Assembly: GCA_030429865.1 (NCBI GenBank)
Contig: JAUIFX010000014.1
Coordinates: forward strand, 1-41,700
From: Gammaproteobacteria bacterium
GTDB taxonomy: Bacteria; Pseudomonadota; Gammaproteobacteria; Ga0077536
Length of the DNA stretch: 41,700 nt
Direction of reading: 5' to 3'
The notes under the pieces are model-generated. The model worked only from the letters and a program-made list of their open reading frames with translations. It did not search any database and was not told the origin of the DNA. The translations under genes were made by a program, and so were the position numbers. Each line of letters opens with the position of its first letter. Positions within the stretch are counted from its first letter, which is position 1. Below are positions 9,156 to 16,821 of this stretch, piece by piece.

Positions 9156-10460
9156 GTGGACGACTTTCCCATCGTCTCCATGGTCATCGCGCTGATCGCG
9201 CTGATCGGCGCCTCGGCCTATTTCTCGAGCTCCGAGACGGCCATGATGGCGCTCAACCGCTACCGTCTGCGCCATCTCGCCGAGCGCGACCACCGCGGCG
9301 CGAAACGCGCGCAGAAGCTGCTCGATCGCCCCGATCGCCTGATCGGCCTCATCCTGCTCGGCAACAACTTCGTCAACATCCTTGCCGCGCAGATATTCGC
9401 GTTGCTGACGCTCGAGCTGGTCGGCGAGGGCGGGCTCATCGCCTCGACGCTGGTCCTGACCGCGGTGGTGCTGATCTTTGCCGAAGTCATGCCCAAGACG
9501 CTCGCCGCGCTGCATCCGGAGCGCGTCGCTTTCCCGTCTTCGTGGCTGCTCGGCGTGCTCATGGTGGTGCTCTACCCGCTGGTCTGGCTGCTCAACCAGA
9601 TCACCAACCGGCTGCTCGCGCTGTTCGGGGTCAGTTCGGTCGGCCGCGCGGAGGATCCGCTCAGCCGCGAGGAGCTGCGCACCGTGGTCAAGGAAGCCGG
9701 CGCGATGATTCCGCAGAAGCACCGCCAGATGCTGTTCGGCATTCTCGACCTCGAGAACGTCACGGTCGAGGACATCATGGTCCCGCGCGCGGAGATCTAC
9801 GGTATCAATCTCGAGGACGAGTGGGCCGACATCGCCGACCAGCTCGAGACCTGCCATCACACCCGCGTGCCCTGCTACAGCGGCAGCATCGACAACGTCG
9901 AGGGTGTGCTGCACATGCGCCGCGTGACGCGCCTGCTGCGAGCCGACGAGTTCGGCATCGACGACCTGCGCGGCATCCTGCACGATCCCTACTACGTGCC
10001 GCTGACGACCGACCTCTACGTGCAGCTGCTCAATTTCCAGAAAGCGCGCCAGCGCATCGCCTTCGTCGTCGACGAATACGGCGATATCGTCGGCCTGGTG
10101 ACGCTCGAGGACCTGCTCGAAGAAGTCATCGGCGAGTTCACGACCGATCCCCAGATCTACGTTCGCGACGTCTACCCGCAGGACGACGGCAGCTTCCTCG
10201 TCGACGGCAGCGCCAACATCCGCGAGATCAACCGCGCCTACGGTTTCGGTCTGCCGTCCGATGGCCCCAAGACCATCAACGGCCTGATCATCGAAACGCT
10301 CGAGGACATCCCGATCACGGGTACCACGTTCCGCGTCGGCGACATCACCGTCGAGATCGTGCAGACGCTGGAGAAATCGGTGAAGACGGCCCGCCTGACG
10401 ACCAGCGGCGAACGCGCGCCGGCGGCAGGTGACTGGCTCGACGAGAGCCCCAGCGGCTGA
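9156..10460 (+). CDS. CNNM/CBS-domain membrane protein (CorB/YfjD-type, HlyC/CorC family)
   Basis: This 434-residue inner-membrane protein has the order CNNM/DUF21 membrane domain (about 1-190, with the signature FSSSETAMMALNRYRL), two CBS motifs (about 205-330, beginning near VEDIMVPRAEIYG), and a C-terminal CorC_HlyC domain (about 345-425). The family is implicated in magnesium and cobalt efflux or resistance. The start is GTG at 9156, ten bases after the ypjD-like stop. Acidic residues in the CBS part (VVDEYGDIVGLVTLEDLLEE) match the nucleotide-binding family core. Whether it is a transporter or a regulator cannot be told from sequence. Confidence 0.9.
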   Translation: MDDFPIVSMVIALIALIGASAYFSSSETAMMALNRYRLRHLAERDHRGAKRAQKLLDRPDRLIGLILLGNNFVNILAAQIFALLTLELVGEGGLIASTLVLTAVVLIFAEVMPKTLAALHPERVAFPSSWLLGVLMVVLYPLVWLLNQITNRLLALFGVSSVGRAEDPLSREELRTVVKEAGAMIPQKHRQMLFGILDLENVTVEDIMVPRAEIYGINLEDEWADIADQLETCHHTRVPCYSGSIDNVEGVLHMRRVTRLLRADEFGIDDLRGILHDPYYVPLTTDLYVQLLNFQKARQRIAFVVDEYGDIVGLVTLEDLLEEVIGEFTTDPQIYVRDVYPQDDGSFLVDGSANIREINRAYGFGLPSDGPKTINGLIIETLEDIPITGTTFRVGDITVEIVQTLEKSVKTARLTTSGERAPAAGDWLDESPSG

Positions 10461-10822
10461 GCGGCGGCTGCGCGCGAGTGTGAACGATCGTCGCGGCCGG
10501 CCGGTCCGTGCGCCGGAACGCAGCCGGGCTGCCGGCGCGCGATCCATCGTGTGCCGTTTGCCATCGCGTCCGCCGATACGCATCATCGGCGTGCGGAAGC
10601 GGCTGGTGAATCCGCCGGCCGGCAGCGTCGCCGGGGCCAGCCGGCAGGCGCGCAGGTGGCCCGCGCACGCGCGCCGCCGATAAAGATACCCCGGGCTGCA
10701 TCGCACGCATGCGCGGCGAGGCCCCCGCCGGTGCGTTCCACGCCGGCCCGCGATGTCACAATGATGTTCGACAACCATGGACGGCTCCTAAAGTGCCCCG
10801 TAGAAAACCCGATATCCTCGCC
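10461..10822. other. Gene-free interval before the PrsT-like gene
   Basis: There are 362 bases between the corB-like stop and the chosen ATG of the TPR gene. The interval is GC-rich and I see no credible small gene. A -24/-12 search by eye found no sigma-54 site here, unlike the PEP-CTERM gene downstream. The best sigma-70-like candidate is TCGACA (10768-10773) with TAAAGT (10789-10794), but the spacer is only 15 bases, so it is weak. Confidence 0.5.
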
Positions 10823-13648
10823 ATGTCCGTGATGCCCGCTCATCGCACGGCACGACTGGCCCTGCTCGCGCTGTTGCTGCACCTGGCGCCCGCCGAGGCC
10901 GCGCTGTCGCCGGGGTCGGCCAGCGAGTTCCACGAAAAGGCCGTCCAGCTGGAGGCTGACGACGAGGCGCTCGCGGCGATCATCGAGATCAAGAACGCCC
11001 TGCAGCGCGATCCCGAGCACCTGCCCTCGCTGCTGCTCGCCGGCCGCATCTACCTCGACCAGTCCCTCGGTCTCGCCGCGGAGGACGTTCTGTACACCGC
11101 CCTCACTGCCGGGGCGGACCGCAACACCGTGCTGCCCCTGCTCGGCGAGGCGCTGCTGATGCAGCGCAAGGCCGCGCGCGCGCTGGTCGAGCTGCAGGCG
11201 GACGGCCTGAACCGATCGGCGGCGGCGCGCGTCCACGCGCTGCGCGCGCGCGCCCACCTGCTGCGGCGCGAGCTCGACGAGGCGCGCGCGGCGATCGCGG
11301 CTGCCCAGACGCTGGAACCCGAGCTGCTGGAAGCGCGCCTCGCGGACGCGTCGCGCCACGTGCTCGAGGGGGATCCGCGTACGGCCAGCGAGGTCGTCGC
11401 CCTGGCGGTCGAGGAACATCCGCACAGCAGCAAGGCCTGGAGCGTCTTTGGCGCCATCCGCCACGCACTGCGCGACCCGGACGGTGCGCTCGACGCCTAC
11501 GCGCGGGCGCTGGAGAGCGACCCGCGCGATCTCGACGTGCGCATTGCGCGCGTCGGGCTGCTCATCGATCTCGGCCGCGACGACGCCGCCGACCCCGACC
11601 TCGAGTACATCGCGGAGAACTTCGGCGACGAACCGCGCGCGGCCTACCTGCGCTCGGTCATCGCCGCGCGGCGCGGCGACGCCGAGGGCGCCCGCGACGC
11701 GCTGCAACAGGCGGTCGCCGCGCTGGCGCCGATGAGCCCGGAGGCCTTCGTCGACAATCCCGCGCTGCAGCTGATCCAGGGGCTTGCCTACTACGGGCTC
11801 AAGCAATACGAGGCGGCCGCACCGCCGCTGCGCAGCTATATCGCCAAGGAGCCGCAGGATCTCGGCGCACGCAAGGCCCTCGGCGACACCCTGCTGCGGC
11901 TCGGCGCCGCGCGCGACGCCATTCCGGTCCTCGAGCCGGTCACGACACTCGCGCCGCGCGACACGCGCGCCCAGTTGCTGCTCGCCACCGCCTACGCCAT
12001 CAGCGGTTACGCGAACAAGGCCACCGACCTGCTCGAGAAGGCGACCGGAGCATCGCACACGGCGGCGGTCGCGCGCGGCCGCCTCGCGATGCTGAACATC
12101 GGCGCCGGACGCGTCAGCGAAGGACTTTCCGACCTGGCGGCGGCTTTCGGTGAAGATCCTTCCGATCCGCAGGGCGGCGTCGCCCTGGTCATCACCTACC
12201 TGCGCACCGGCCAGAGCGGCGAAGCCGTCGCCGCGGCGCGTACCCTGCTCGGCACCGCACCGGACAACGTCGTGTTCCGCAACCTGCTCGGCATCGCCCT
12301 GTTCGTCGACGACCAGCTGCCGGCAGCACGGGCGGAGTTCGAGCGGGTCCTCGAGCAGGCGCCGGACTTCCGGCCCGCCGCCATCAATCTCGGCAAGCTC
12401 GAGGTCAGGGCCGGTGAGCTGGACGCCGCGCGCGCCCGTTTCGAACGGCTGCTCGCCGTCAAACCCGATGACCCCAAGCTGACGCTCGAGCTGTCGCGGG
12501 TGGCGCTCGCCGCCGGCGATCGTCGCGAAGGCATGCGCCTCGCCGAGGACGCTGCGCGCCCGCGCGAGGCCGGCATCGATGCGCTGTTCCATCTCTATGA
12601 CCTGTACCTGCAGGACGGTGAGCTGGAGCGTGCCTACGACCTCGCGCTGCGCGCCAAGGCACGTGCCGAGACCAACTTCGACGTGCTCGAGCGCCTTGCC
12701 GCCGTGCTCGTGCGCATGAACAAGTACGACGACGCCCGCGCGACGCTGAAAAACATGTCCCAGGTGGCGGGCTTCGATCCGGACAAGCAGCTGCGTACCG
12801 CCGCCATGCAGGCCCGCATCGGCCAGTTCGCCGACGCCGAGTACGCGCTGTTCAAAGCGCTGCAGGAGAACCCGGGCGATAATCGCATCCGCCTCGCGCA
12901 AATCGAGATTTCGCTCAGCAAGCGCGACTTCGAGCAGGCCATCGAGCGCGCGACGGCCGTGATCGCCGACCAACCGGCGCTTGCCACCGCCTACCTGTTC
13001 CGCGCCCAGGCCAACCTCGCGCTGCAACGCTACGCCGCCTCGCTCGCCGACTACGACCGCGTCAACGCGCTCTCGCCGAGCTCCGAAGCGGTCCTCGGCG
13101 GTTACCGGGCGCTCGCCGCGGGCGGACGCCGCGACGCCGCGCGCAGCCGGCTGGAAGAATGGCTCGATACCCACCCCAGGGATGCCTCGGTACGCTCGGC
13201 GCTCGGCGAAGACCTGATTCGTGCCAACGAACTCGAGCGCGCGCGCGAGGTATACGCCGAGCTCATCGCGCAGCGCCCGCAGGATGCCGGCCTGCTGAAC
13301 AACTTCGCCTTTCTGTGTCTGCAACTCGACGACCTGCCGGCGGCCGAGAAGCACGCCCGCGAAGCCCACGCGCTCGCCCCCGGCGATGCCATGGTCAACG
13401 ATACGCTCGGCTGGATACTGGCGCAGCGCGGCGCTCACCCCGAGGCACTGGAGTTCCTGCGCGAGGCACTGGCACGGCGCGGTGGCGACAGCGAAATCCG
13501 CTACCACCTGGCAGTCGTGCTGAACGCGCTCGGCCGCGCCGAGGAAGCGCGACGCCAACTCGAGCAGGCGCTCGAGGATAGCCGCGACTTCGCCAGCCGC
13601 AGCGCGGCGCAGGCGCTGCAACGCTCGCTCGCCGCGTCGACGCCCTGA
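10823..13648 (+). CDS. prsT: PrsT-like PEP-CTERM system TPR-repeat protein
   Basis: This is a 941-residue secreted or periplasmic solenoid made almost entirely of TPR-like helical pairs (for example NIGAGRVSEGLSDLAAAFGE, and NFAFLCLQLDDLPAAEKHAR near the C-terminus). Its size and repeat composition match the large TPR protein that accompanies exosortase/PEP-CTERM systems (PrsT), thought to help export or assemble exopolysaccharide. The PEP-CTERM gene 0.5 kb downstream supports this. The ATG at 10823 is preferred because it gives a signal peptide: hydrophobic LALLALLLHLAPAEA, with cleavage near AEA-A at about residue 30. Described PrsT proteins are usually lipoproteins, but no lipobox cysteine is visible here. 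An open frame extends upstream to 10709 but looks non-coding. Confidence 0.8.
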   Translation: MSVMPAHRTARLALLALLLHLAPAEAALSPGSASEFHEKAVQLEADDEALAAIIEIKNALQRDPEHLPSLLLAGRIYLDQSLGLAAEDVLYTALTAGADRNTVLPLLGEALLMQRKAARALVELQADGLNRSAAARVHALRARAHLLRRELDEARAAIAAAQTLEPELLEARLADASRHVLEGDPRTASEVVALAVEEHPHSSKAWSVFGAIRHALRDPDGALDAYARALESDPRDLDVRIARVGLLIDLGRDDAADPDLEYIAENFGDEPRAAYLRSVIAARRGDAEGARDALQQAVAALAPMSPEAFVDNPALQLIQGLAYYGLKQYEAAAPPLRSYIAKEPQDLGARKALGDTLLRLGAARDAIPVLEPVTTLAPRDTRAQLLLATAYAISGYANKATDLLEKATGASHTAAVARGRLAMLNIGAGRVSEGLSDLAAAFGEDPSDPQGGVALVITYLRTGQSGEAVAAARTLLGTAPDNVVFRNLLGIALFVDDQLPAARAEFERVLEQAPDFRPAAINLGKLEVRAGELDAARARFERLLAVKPDDPKLTLELSRVALAAGDRREGMRLAEDAARPREAGIDALFHLYDLYLQDGELERAYDLALRAKARAETNFDVLERLAAVLVRMNKYDDARATLKNMSQVAGFDPDKQLRTAAMQARIGQFADAEYALFKALQENPGDNRIRLAQIEISLSKRDFEQAIERATAVIADQPALATAYLFRAQANLALQRYAASLADYDRVNALSPSSEAVLGGYRALAAGGRRDAARSRLEEWLDTHPRDASVRSALGEDLIRANELERAREVYAELIAQRPQDAGLLNNFAFLCLQLDDLPAAEKHAREAHALAPGDAMVNDTLGWILAQRGAHPEALEFLREALARRGGDSEIRYHLAVVLNALGRAEEARRQLEQALEDSRDFASRSAAQALQRSLAASTP

Positions 13649-14078
13649 CCCGCTGTCAGTTTTCTTTACAGTTCGCGTCGCGCCGCGCGCCGCGTCCCCG
13701 CCGGCGCCGCGAGACGGCCCCGCCGCCCCACGGCAGTCCATGCGCGGGGCGCGAAACGGTACGCTACGCTGCGTCGAATATTTTCGTAACTATCTATTCT
13801 ATCGAGCATTTTTTCGATTTTCCCGACTCGTGCAGCGTCCCGGCTGGCGATCAGGCGTCACGGTGTGAAGCTTCGTTGCGTCCATGCTCGCGCGGTCATG
13901 CGTCACACTCGGGGATGGCAGCGGCGCCCCCTGCGGGCAACGCGGCCGATGCTGGCCGCCACCATCGTCCGCGCGCGGCGCCGACGGCGTCAACCGATTT
14001 TACGGATCCTGGGCGCCGGCACGGCGGATTCGAAGCAACTAACAGGCAACACAATGATAAATCGGATATTTTTTTTTG
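13649..14078. other. Intergenic region between prsT-like and PEP-CTERM genes
   Basis: No gene is supported in these 430 bases. The region includes an AT-rich patch at about 13775-13820, unusual for this GC-rich sequence, and a T-run (14069-14077) directly before a sigma-54 promoter. It also carries an inverted repeat at 13653-13671 and two copies of GCGTCAC (13855-13861 and 13900-13906). These could be activator-binding sites for the sigma-54 promoter, but that is inference. Confidence 0.5.
13653..13671. repeat. Imperfect inverted repeat, possible activator site
   Basis: The arms CTGTCA and TTACAG are imperfect inverted repeats (5 of 6 bases match) separated by seven bases. The element starts five bases after the TPR gene stop and 426 bases upstream of the sigma-54 -24 element of the PEP-CTERM gene. 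It resembles an enhancer-binding-protein operator in size and symmetry. No T-run follows, so it is not an intrinsic terminator. Confidence 0.35.
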
Positions 14079-14094
14079 TGGCCTGATGCTTGCT
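14079..14094 (+). promoter_or_regulatory. Sigma-54 (-24/-12) promoter of the PEP-CTERM gene
   Basis: The sequence TGGCCTGATGCTTGCT matches the RpoN consensus TGGCACGnnnnTTGCW in the -24 TGGC (14079-14082), position-7 G, and the full -12 TTGCT (14090-14094), with correct spacing. Transcription would start near 14105, giving a leader of about 80 bases to the ATG at 14187. A sigma-54 promoter agrees with the known PrsK/PrsR-RpoN control of PEP-CTERM genes in some bacteria. Confidence 0.75.
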
Positions 14095-14186
14095 TACTAC
14101 GACACCAAGACGCAAGAGCCGATTGTCCCACGGTCGCCAAGCCGCGGGATTCGACGGATCGAACCTGAACCTGGAAGGGATCTTTT

Positions 14187-15050
14187 ATGAACAACAAAGT
14201 ACTGATGGGCGCTCTGGGAGCCGCGTGCCTCGCCTTCACGGCGAATGCGAACGCCTGGTACTCGTGGAGTCATTGCGGCAGCGGCGGCTCGTCGAGCACC
14301 TGCGATACCTACGAGTGGAACTTCACCAGCACCTCGCCTGATTCGAACCCGCCCGGCATCGCGGTCGATGCGACCGGCTACCACCAGAACACCGACACCA
14401 GCAACTTCATCGAGCGGCCGCTGACGATCTATGGCGCCGATCACCTGTCGCTGAACTACGACAACTACTGGGGTTCGGGCGGCGAAGGGTCGCCCTACCA
14501 TGCCATCGACAACTCGGGCGGCTACGACCTGGTCGTCTTCGAGTTCGCCGCGCCGGTCACGGTCTCGCAGATCTCGATGGGCTGGTGGAGCGGCGACGCG
14601 GACTTCTCGCTGTTCGCCTTCGAGCCGGTGCCGCCGGGCGTCACCCCCGGCACGAACGCACCGCCCGGCAGCGGCAGCTTCGCCTACCAGGACATGATTA
14701 GCGACGGCTGGTCGCTGATCGGCAGCTTCGACTACGACGAGAACGACGCCAACGGCTACCTCGATCTCGAAGCCGTGACCAACGGCGACATCCTCGACTA
14801 TACCTCGAGCTACTGGGCCGTCGGTGCCGTGTTCGACGCGGTCGCGGGCAACGGCCCGACCTACGGCAACGGCCTCGTCGTCGACGGCAATGATCGCTTC
14901 AAGATCGCGTCGCTGGCCGGCTGCTATACCGACCTGCCGCCGCCGCCGCCGAACACCTCGGCACCGGAGCCGACCTCGCTCGCGCTGATGGCACTCGGAC
15001 TCGCAGGCGGTCTCGGCTACCGCAGGCGCAAGTCGGTCCGCCGCGCCTGA
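14187..15050 (+). CDS. PEP-CTERM sorting domain-containing secreted protein
   Basis: This is a 287-residue exosortase substrate. The N-terminus is a Sec signal peptide (MNNKVLMGALGAACLAF, cleavage probably after ANA near residue 23). The C-terminus is a textbook PEP-CTERM tail: P260-E261-P262, the hydrophobic stretch TSLALMALGLAGGLGY, then RRRKSVRRA. In this system the tail is recognised and cut by an exosortase (XrtA/EpsH), and the protein goes to the surface or the exopolysaccharide matrix. The mature part is rich in Gly, Ser, Asp, Tyr and Trp, has few lysines, and looks like a beta-sandwich. The Shine-Dalgarno GGAAGGGA precedes the ATG. A sigma-54 promoter lies upstream and a strong terminator follows. 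No exosortase gene is in the window. Confidence 0.93.
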   Translation: MNNKVLMGALGAACLAFTANANAWYSWSHCGSGGSSSTCDTYEWNFTSTSPDSNPPGIAVDATGYHQNTDTSNFIERPLTIYGADHLSLNYDNYWGSGGEGSPYHAIDNSGGYDLVVFEFAAPVTVSQISMGWWSGDADFSLFAFEPVPPGVTPGTNAPPGSGSFAYQDMISDGWSLIGSFDYDENDANGYLDLEAVTNGDILDYTSSYWAVGAVFDAVAGNGPTYGNGLVVDGNDRFKIASLAGCYTDLPPPPPNTSAPEPTSLALMALGLAGGLGYRRRKSVRRA

Positions 15051-15071
15051 CGCGGCCACCGCCTCGGCAAG

Positions 15072-15104
15072 AAAACCCCGCCGTGCCAGGCGGGGTTTTT
15101 TTTT
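15072..15104 (+). terminator. Rho-independent terminator after the PEP-CTERM gene
   Basis: An 11-bp perfect stem, AAAACCCCGCC (15072-15082) with GGCGGGGTTTT (15089-15099), has a six-base loop GTGCCA and runs into a T-tract to 15104. It lies 21 bases after the PEP-CTERM stop. The A-run on the other arm means it may also work for the convergent minus-strand EthD gene. Confidence 0.92.
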
Positions 15105-15144
15105 GCGCCGGGCACGCCACGGGACGCGGCCGCAGGCGTGCCGG

Positions 15145-15921
15145 TCAACGGCGATCGATGAACACGTGCTCCTTGCCGATCCACATCGCCGACCGCTTGA
15201 AATCGATGAACTTCGCTTCGTCTTCGATCGCGAGTTCCATCGCGCGGGTCGCTTCGGGCACGTTCGCCATCGTCATCAGGTCGGCGCGGTTGAACCAGGC
15301 TTCGGCATGCCCCGCGTAGGGCGCGACGCGCGTCCCGCGCGGCCCGGTCAGGCCGGCCTCCAGTGCATGCTCGCAGTAATGCACTTGCAGGTAGCGTTGC
15401 ATGCGAAAGCCGGTCGAGACGCCGCGGATGAGCGGTCCGTGGTTGGTGCGCCAGTACAACTGCGCTTCCTCCAGGGACTGCGAGGACGGCTGCCGCAGGC
15501 AGAAGAACAGCTTCACCAACGGGCTGTGCTCGGTGGCGACCATGTACTCGCTGGGGTTGACCTGGGGATACTCGTAGGCGAACCACAGCGGCGAGTTGGG
15601 CAGGTCGATGAACTGCTGCTCGTCCTCGAGCAGTTCCTGCGCCGCCGCCTTGCCGGCTTCGCTGGAGAAGGCCGCGAACGCGTCCGGGCTGGTCCACCAG
15701 AGTTCCGCCACGCCATCGTATTCCGGTTCCATGCCGCCCCGGGCCTCTGCCAGCGCATCGTTGATCGGGTCATCGAGCGTATGCAGCTGGATGTATCGGT
15801 GGATTGCGAGCGTGGTCGAATGGCGGGCGACCAACGGTCCGTGGCGATCCCGCCAGTACGCCTGGAACTCCGCACGCGACATGCCCGGCTTCCTGCGCAG
15901 GGCGAACTCTAATCGAATCAT
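15145..15921 (-). CDS. Tandem EthD-domain protein
   Basis: This 258-residue cytoplasmic protein is a duplication of the EthD/ABM-like ferredoxin fold. Each half has the signature YWRxxHGPL: in the first half YWRDRHGPLVARH (about residues 23-35), in the second YWRTNHGPLIRG (about 146). Each half ends with a DLPNSPLWF- or DFKRSAMWI-type block. EthD proteins occur in degradation and polyketide pathways, usually as small dimers; the substrate here is unknown. The start at 15921 is chosen because CAGGAGGAGG sits just upstream, so the in-frame start at 15984 is rejected. A possible -10 element, TATAGT, is at 15988-15983 on the minus strand. The gene follows the zinc-ribbon gene by 93 bases. Confidence 0.85.
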   Translation of the reverse strand: MIRLEFALRRKPGMSRAEFQAYWRDRHGPLVARHSTTLAIHRYIQLHTLDDPINDALAEARGGMEPEYDGVAELWWTSPDAFAAFSSEAGKAAAQELLEDEQQFIDLPNSPLWFAYEYPQVNPSEYMVATEHSPLVKLFFCLRQPSSQSLEEAQLYWRTNHGPLIRGVSTGFRMQRYLQVHYCEHALEAGLTGPRGTRVAPYAGHAEAWFNRADLMTMANVPEATRAMELAIEDEAKFIDFKRSAMWIGKEHVFIDRR

Positions 15922-16014
15922 CGAGACCTCCTCCTGTTGAAAATCGCAGGCGGGCGCGGCGCGCGCCCGCTCCGAGGACGCCACTATATATCGAGCGCGG
16001 CAGACATCGCGCTC

Positions 16015-16179
16015 TCACGATTTGCGCGCCGTGCGCACCTGGATGCCGCTCAGGTTCTGACGCAGGTCGCGGCTGCCGCATCCCGGGCACTGCGGCCGGT
16101 GGCGTTCGCTTTCGGCGACCGACTCCACGATGTCGAAACGATTGGCGCACTCCTGGCACACGAACTGGTAGCTGGGCAT
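16015..16179 (-). CDS. 54-residue FmdB-like zinc-ribbon protein
   Basis: This short gene was found by reading the minus strand directly. It encodes MPSYQFVCQECANRFDIVES, then a charged linker, QCPGCGSRDLR, and a basic tail ending in ARKS. Two CxxC pairs (C8/C11 and C31/C34) form a zinc ribbon of the FmdB/CxxC regulatory type (PF09723-like). The ribosome-binding site AGGAGG lies eight bases before the ATG, which makes the call firm despite the size. Members are often encoded next to enzymes and are of unclear role, perhaps regulators or metallochaperones. It lies upstream of the EthD gene on the same strand and is probably co-transcribed with it. Confidence 0.85.
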   Translation of the reverse strand: MPSYQFVCQECANRFDIVESVAESERHRPQCPGCGSRDLRQNLSGIQVRTARKS

Positions 16180-16529
16180 GGCTTATCCTCCTGGGTCGAA
16201 TGGGACGGACGCGGTGCGCGAGCGTCATCGCGGCGCGCTGCCCGCCCCCGGCGGGCTGCTCGACGAAGCCGGCATCGACACCGCGCGGTGACCGCGATCG
16301 CCGGCCGTCGCGCAGCCGGTACCCACGCCGTGCAAGGAGCGGACCACGAGCGGCGCGCCGCGGCGTACCGGTGACACCGTTCGGCCGCGCGCGACGCCGG
16401 ACAAGACGCCGCGCCGCCGGGGTCGAGCGCCTGCAAGATGTGCTCACTGCCGGCCCTTCTTACAAGCGGCGCGCCATGCAGGCGGATTGCGCGATGCACG
16501 GTGCCGGGCGCGATGTGACGCTACCCGGC
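16180..16529. other. Gene-free interval between the zinc-ribbon gene and the sigma-54 promoter
   Basis: These 350 GC-rich bases lie between divergent transcripts. Long open frames cross it on both strands, but they have arginine/alanine-rich, low-complexity translations and no ribosome-binding sites, so I regard them as shadows. TGTGACGC at 16514-16521 is the reverse complement of a motif found upstream of the other sigma-54 promoter (13900-13907). That is weak evidence only. Confidence 0.45.
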
Positions 16530-16545
16530 TGGCACGCGTCGTGCA
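16530..16545 (+). promoter_or_regulatory. Near-consensus sigma-54 promoter of the small lipoprotein gene
   Basis: TGGCACGCGTCGTGCA fits TGGCACGnnnnTTGCW at every fixed position except one (G in place of the first T of TTGC). The invariant GG (16531-16532) and GC (16543-16544) have correct spacing. The predicted start near 16556 leaves about 95 bases before the ATG at 16651. Confidence 0.7.
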
Positions 16546-16650
16546 CTCTGGCGGGACGGGCGCGAACGCCGGCCAGCGCGGTGCTCGATGCGAGGCCCCG
16601 GCGCCGCGACCCACGCACCACTTTGAGCAAACCGCGGAGTACCCGAACCC

Positions 16651-16800
16651 ATGCCCTACCTGATTCACGTACTACTCGTCGCCACGATGCTGCTCCTCGG
16701 CGCGTGCGAGAAAGAAGGACCGATGGAGCGCGCCGGCGAACGGGTCGACGAAGCCGTCGAAGAAACCGGCGACGCGCTCGAGCAGGCCACCGACCGGTAG
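16651..16800 (+). CDS. Small 49-residue lipoprotein, entericidin-like in outline
   Basis: This short gene begins MPYLIHVLLVATMLLLGAC: a hydrophobic signal with lipobox L-G-A-C, so the mature lipoprotein starts at C19. The mature part (CEKEGPMERAGERVDEAVEE and onward) is about 31 residues, strongly acidic, and predicted to be one amphipathic helix. The ERAGE(R/K) element recalls entericidin-type and other stress-induced small lipoproteins, but the match is too short to prove homology. The Shine-Dalgarno is weak (CGGAG). Location would be the inner or outer membrane. The sigma-54 promoter upstream supports the gene being real and conditionally expressed. Confidence 0.78.
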   Translation: MPYLIHVLLVATMLLLGACEKEGPMERAGERVDEAVEETGDALEQATDR

Positions 16801-16821
16801 GACCGGGGCCGGGACGGCAAC

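Noticed and set aside
10583-13741. Minus-strand open frame of 1052 codons opposite the prsT-like gene
   Set aside because: The translation is arginine/glycine/alanine-rich with no domain, while the plus strand has a clear TPR protein. Long antisense frames are expected at this GC content.
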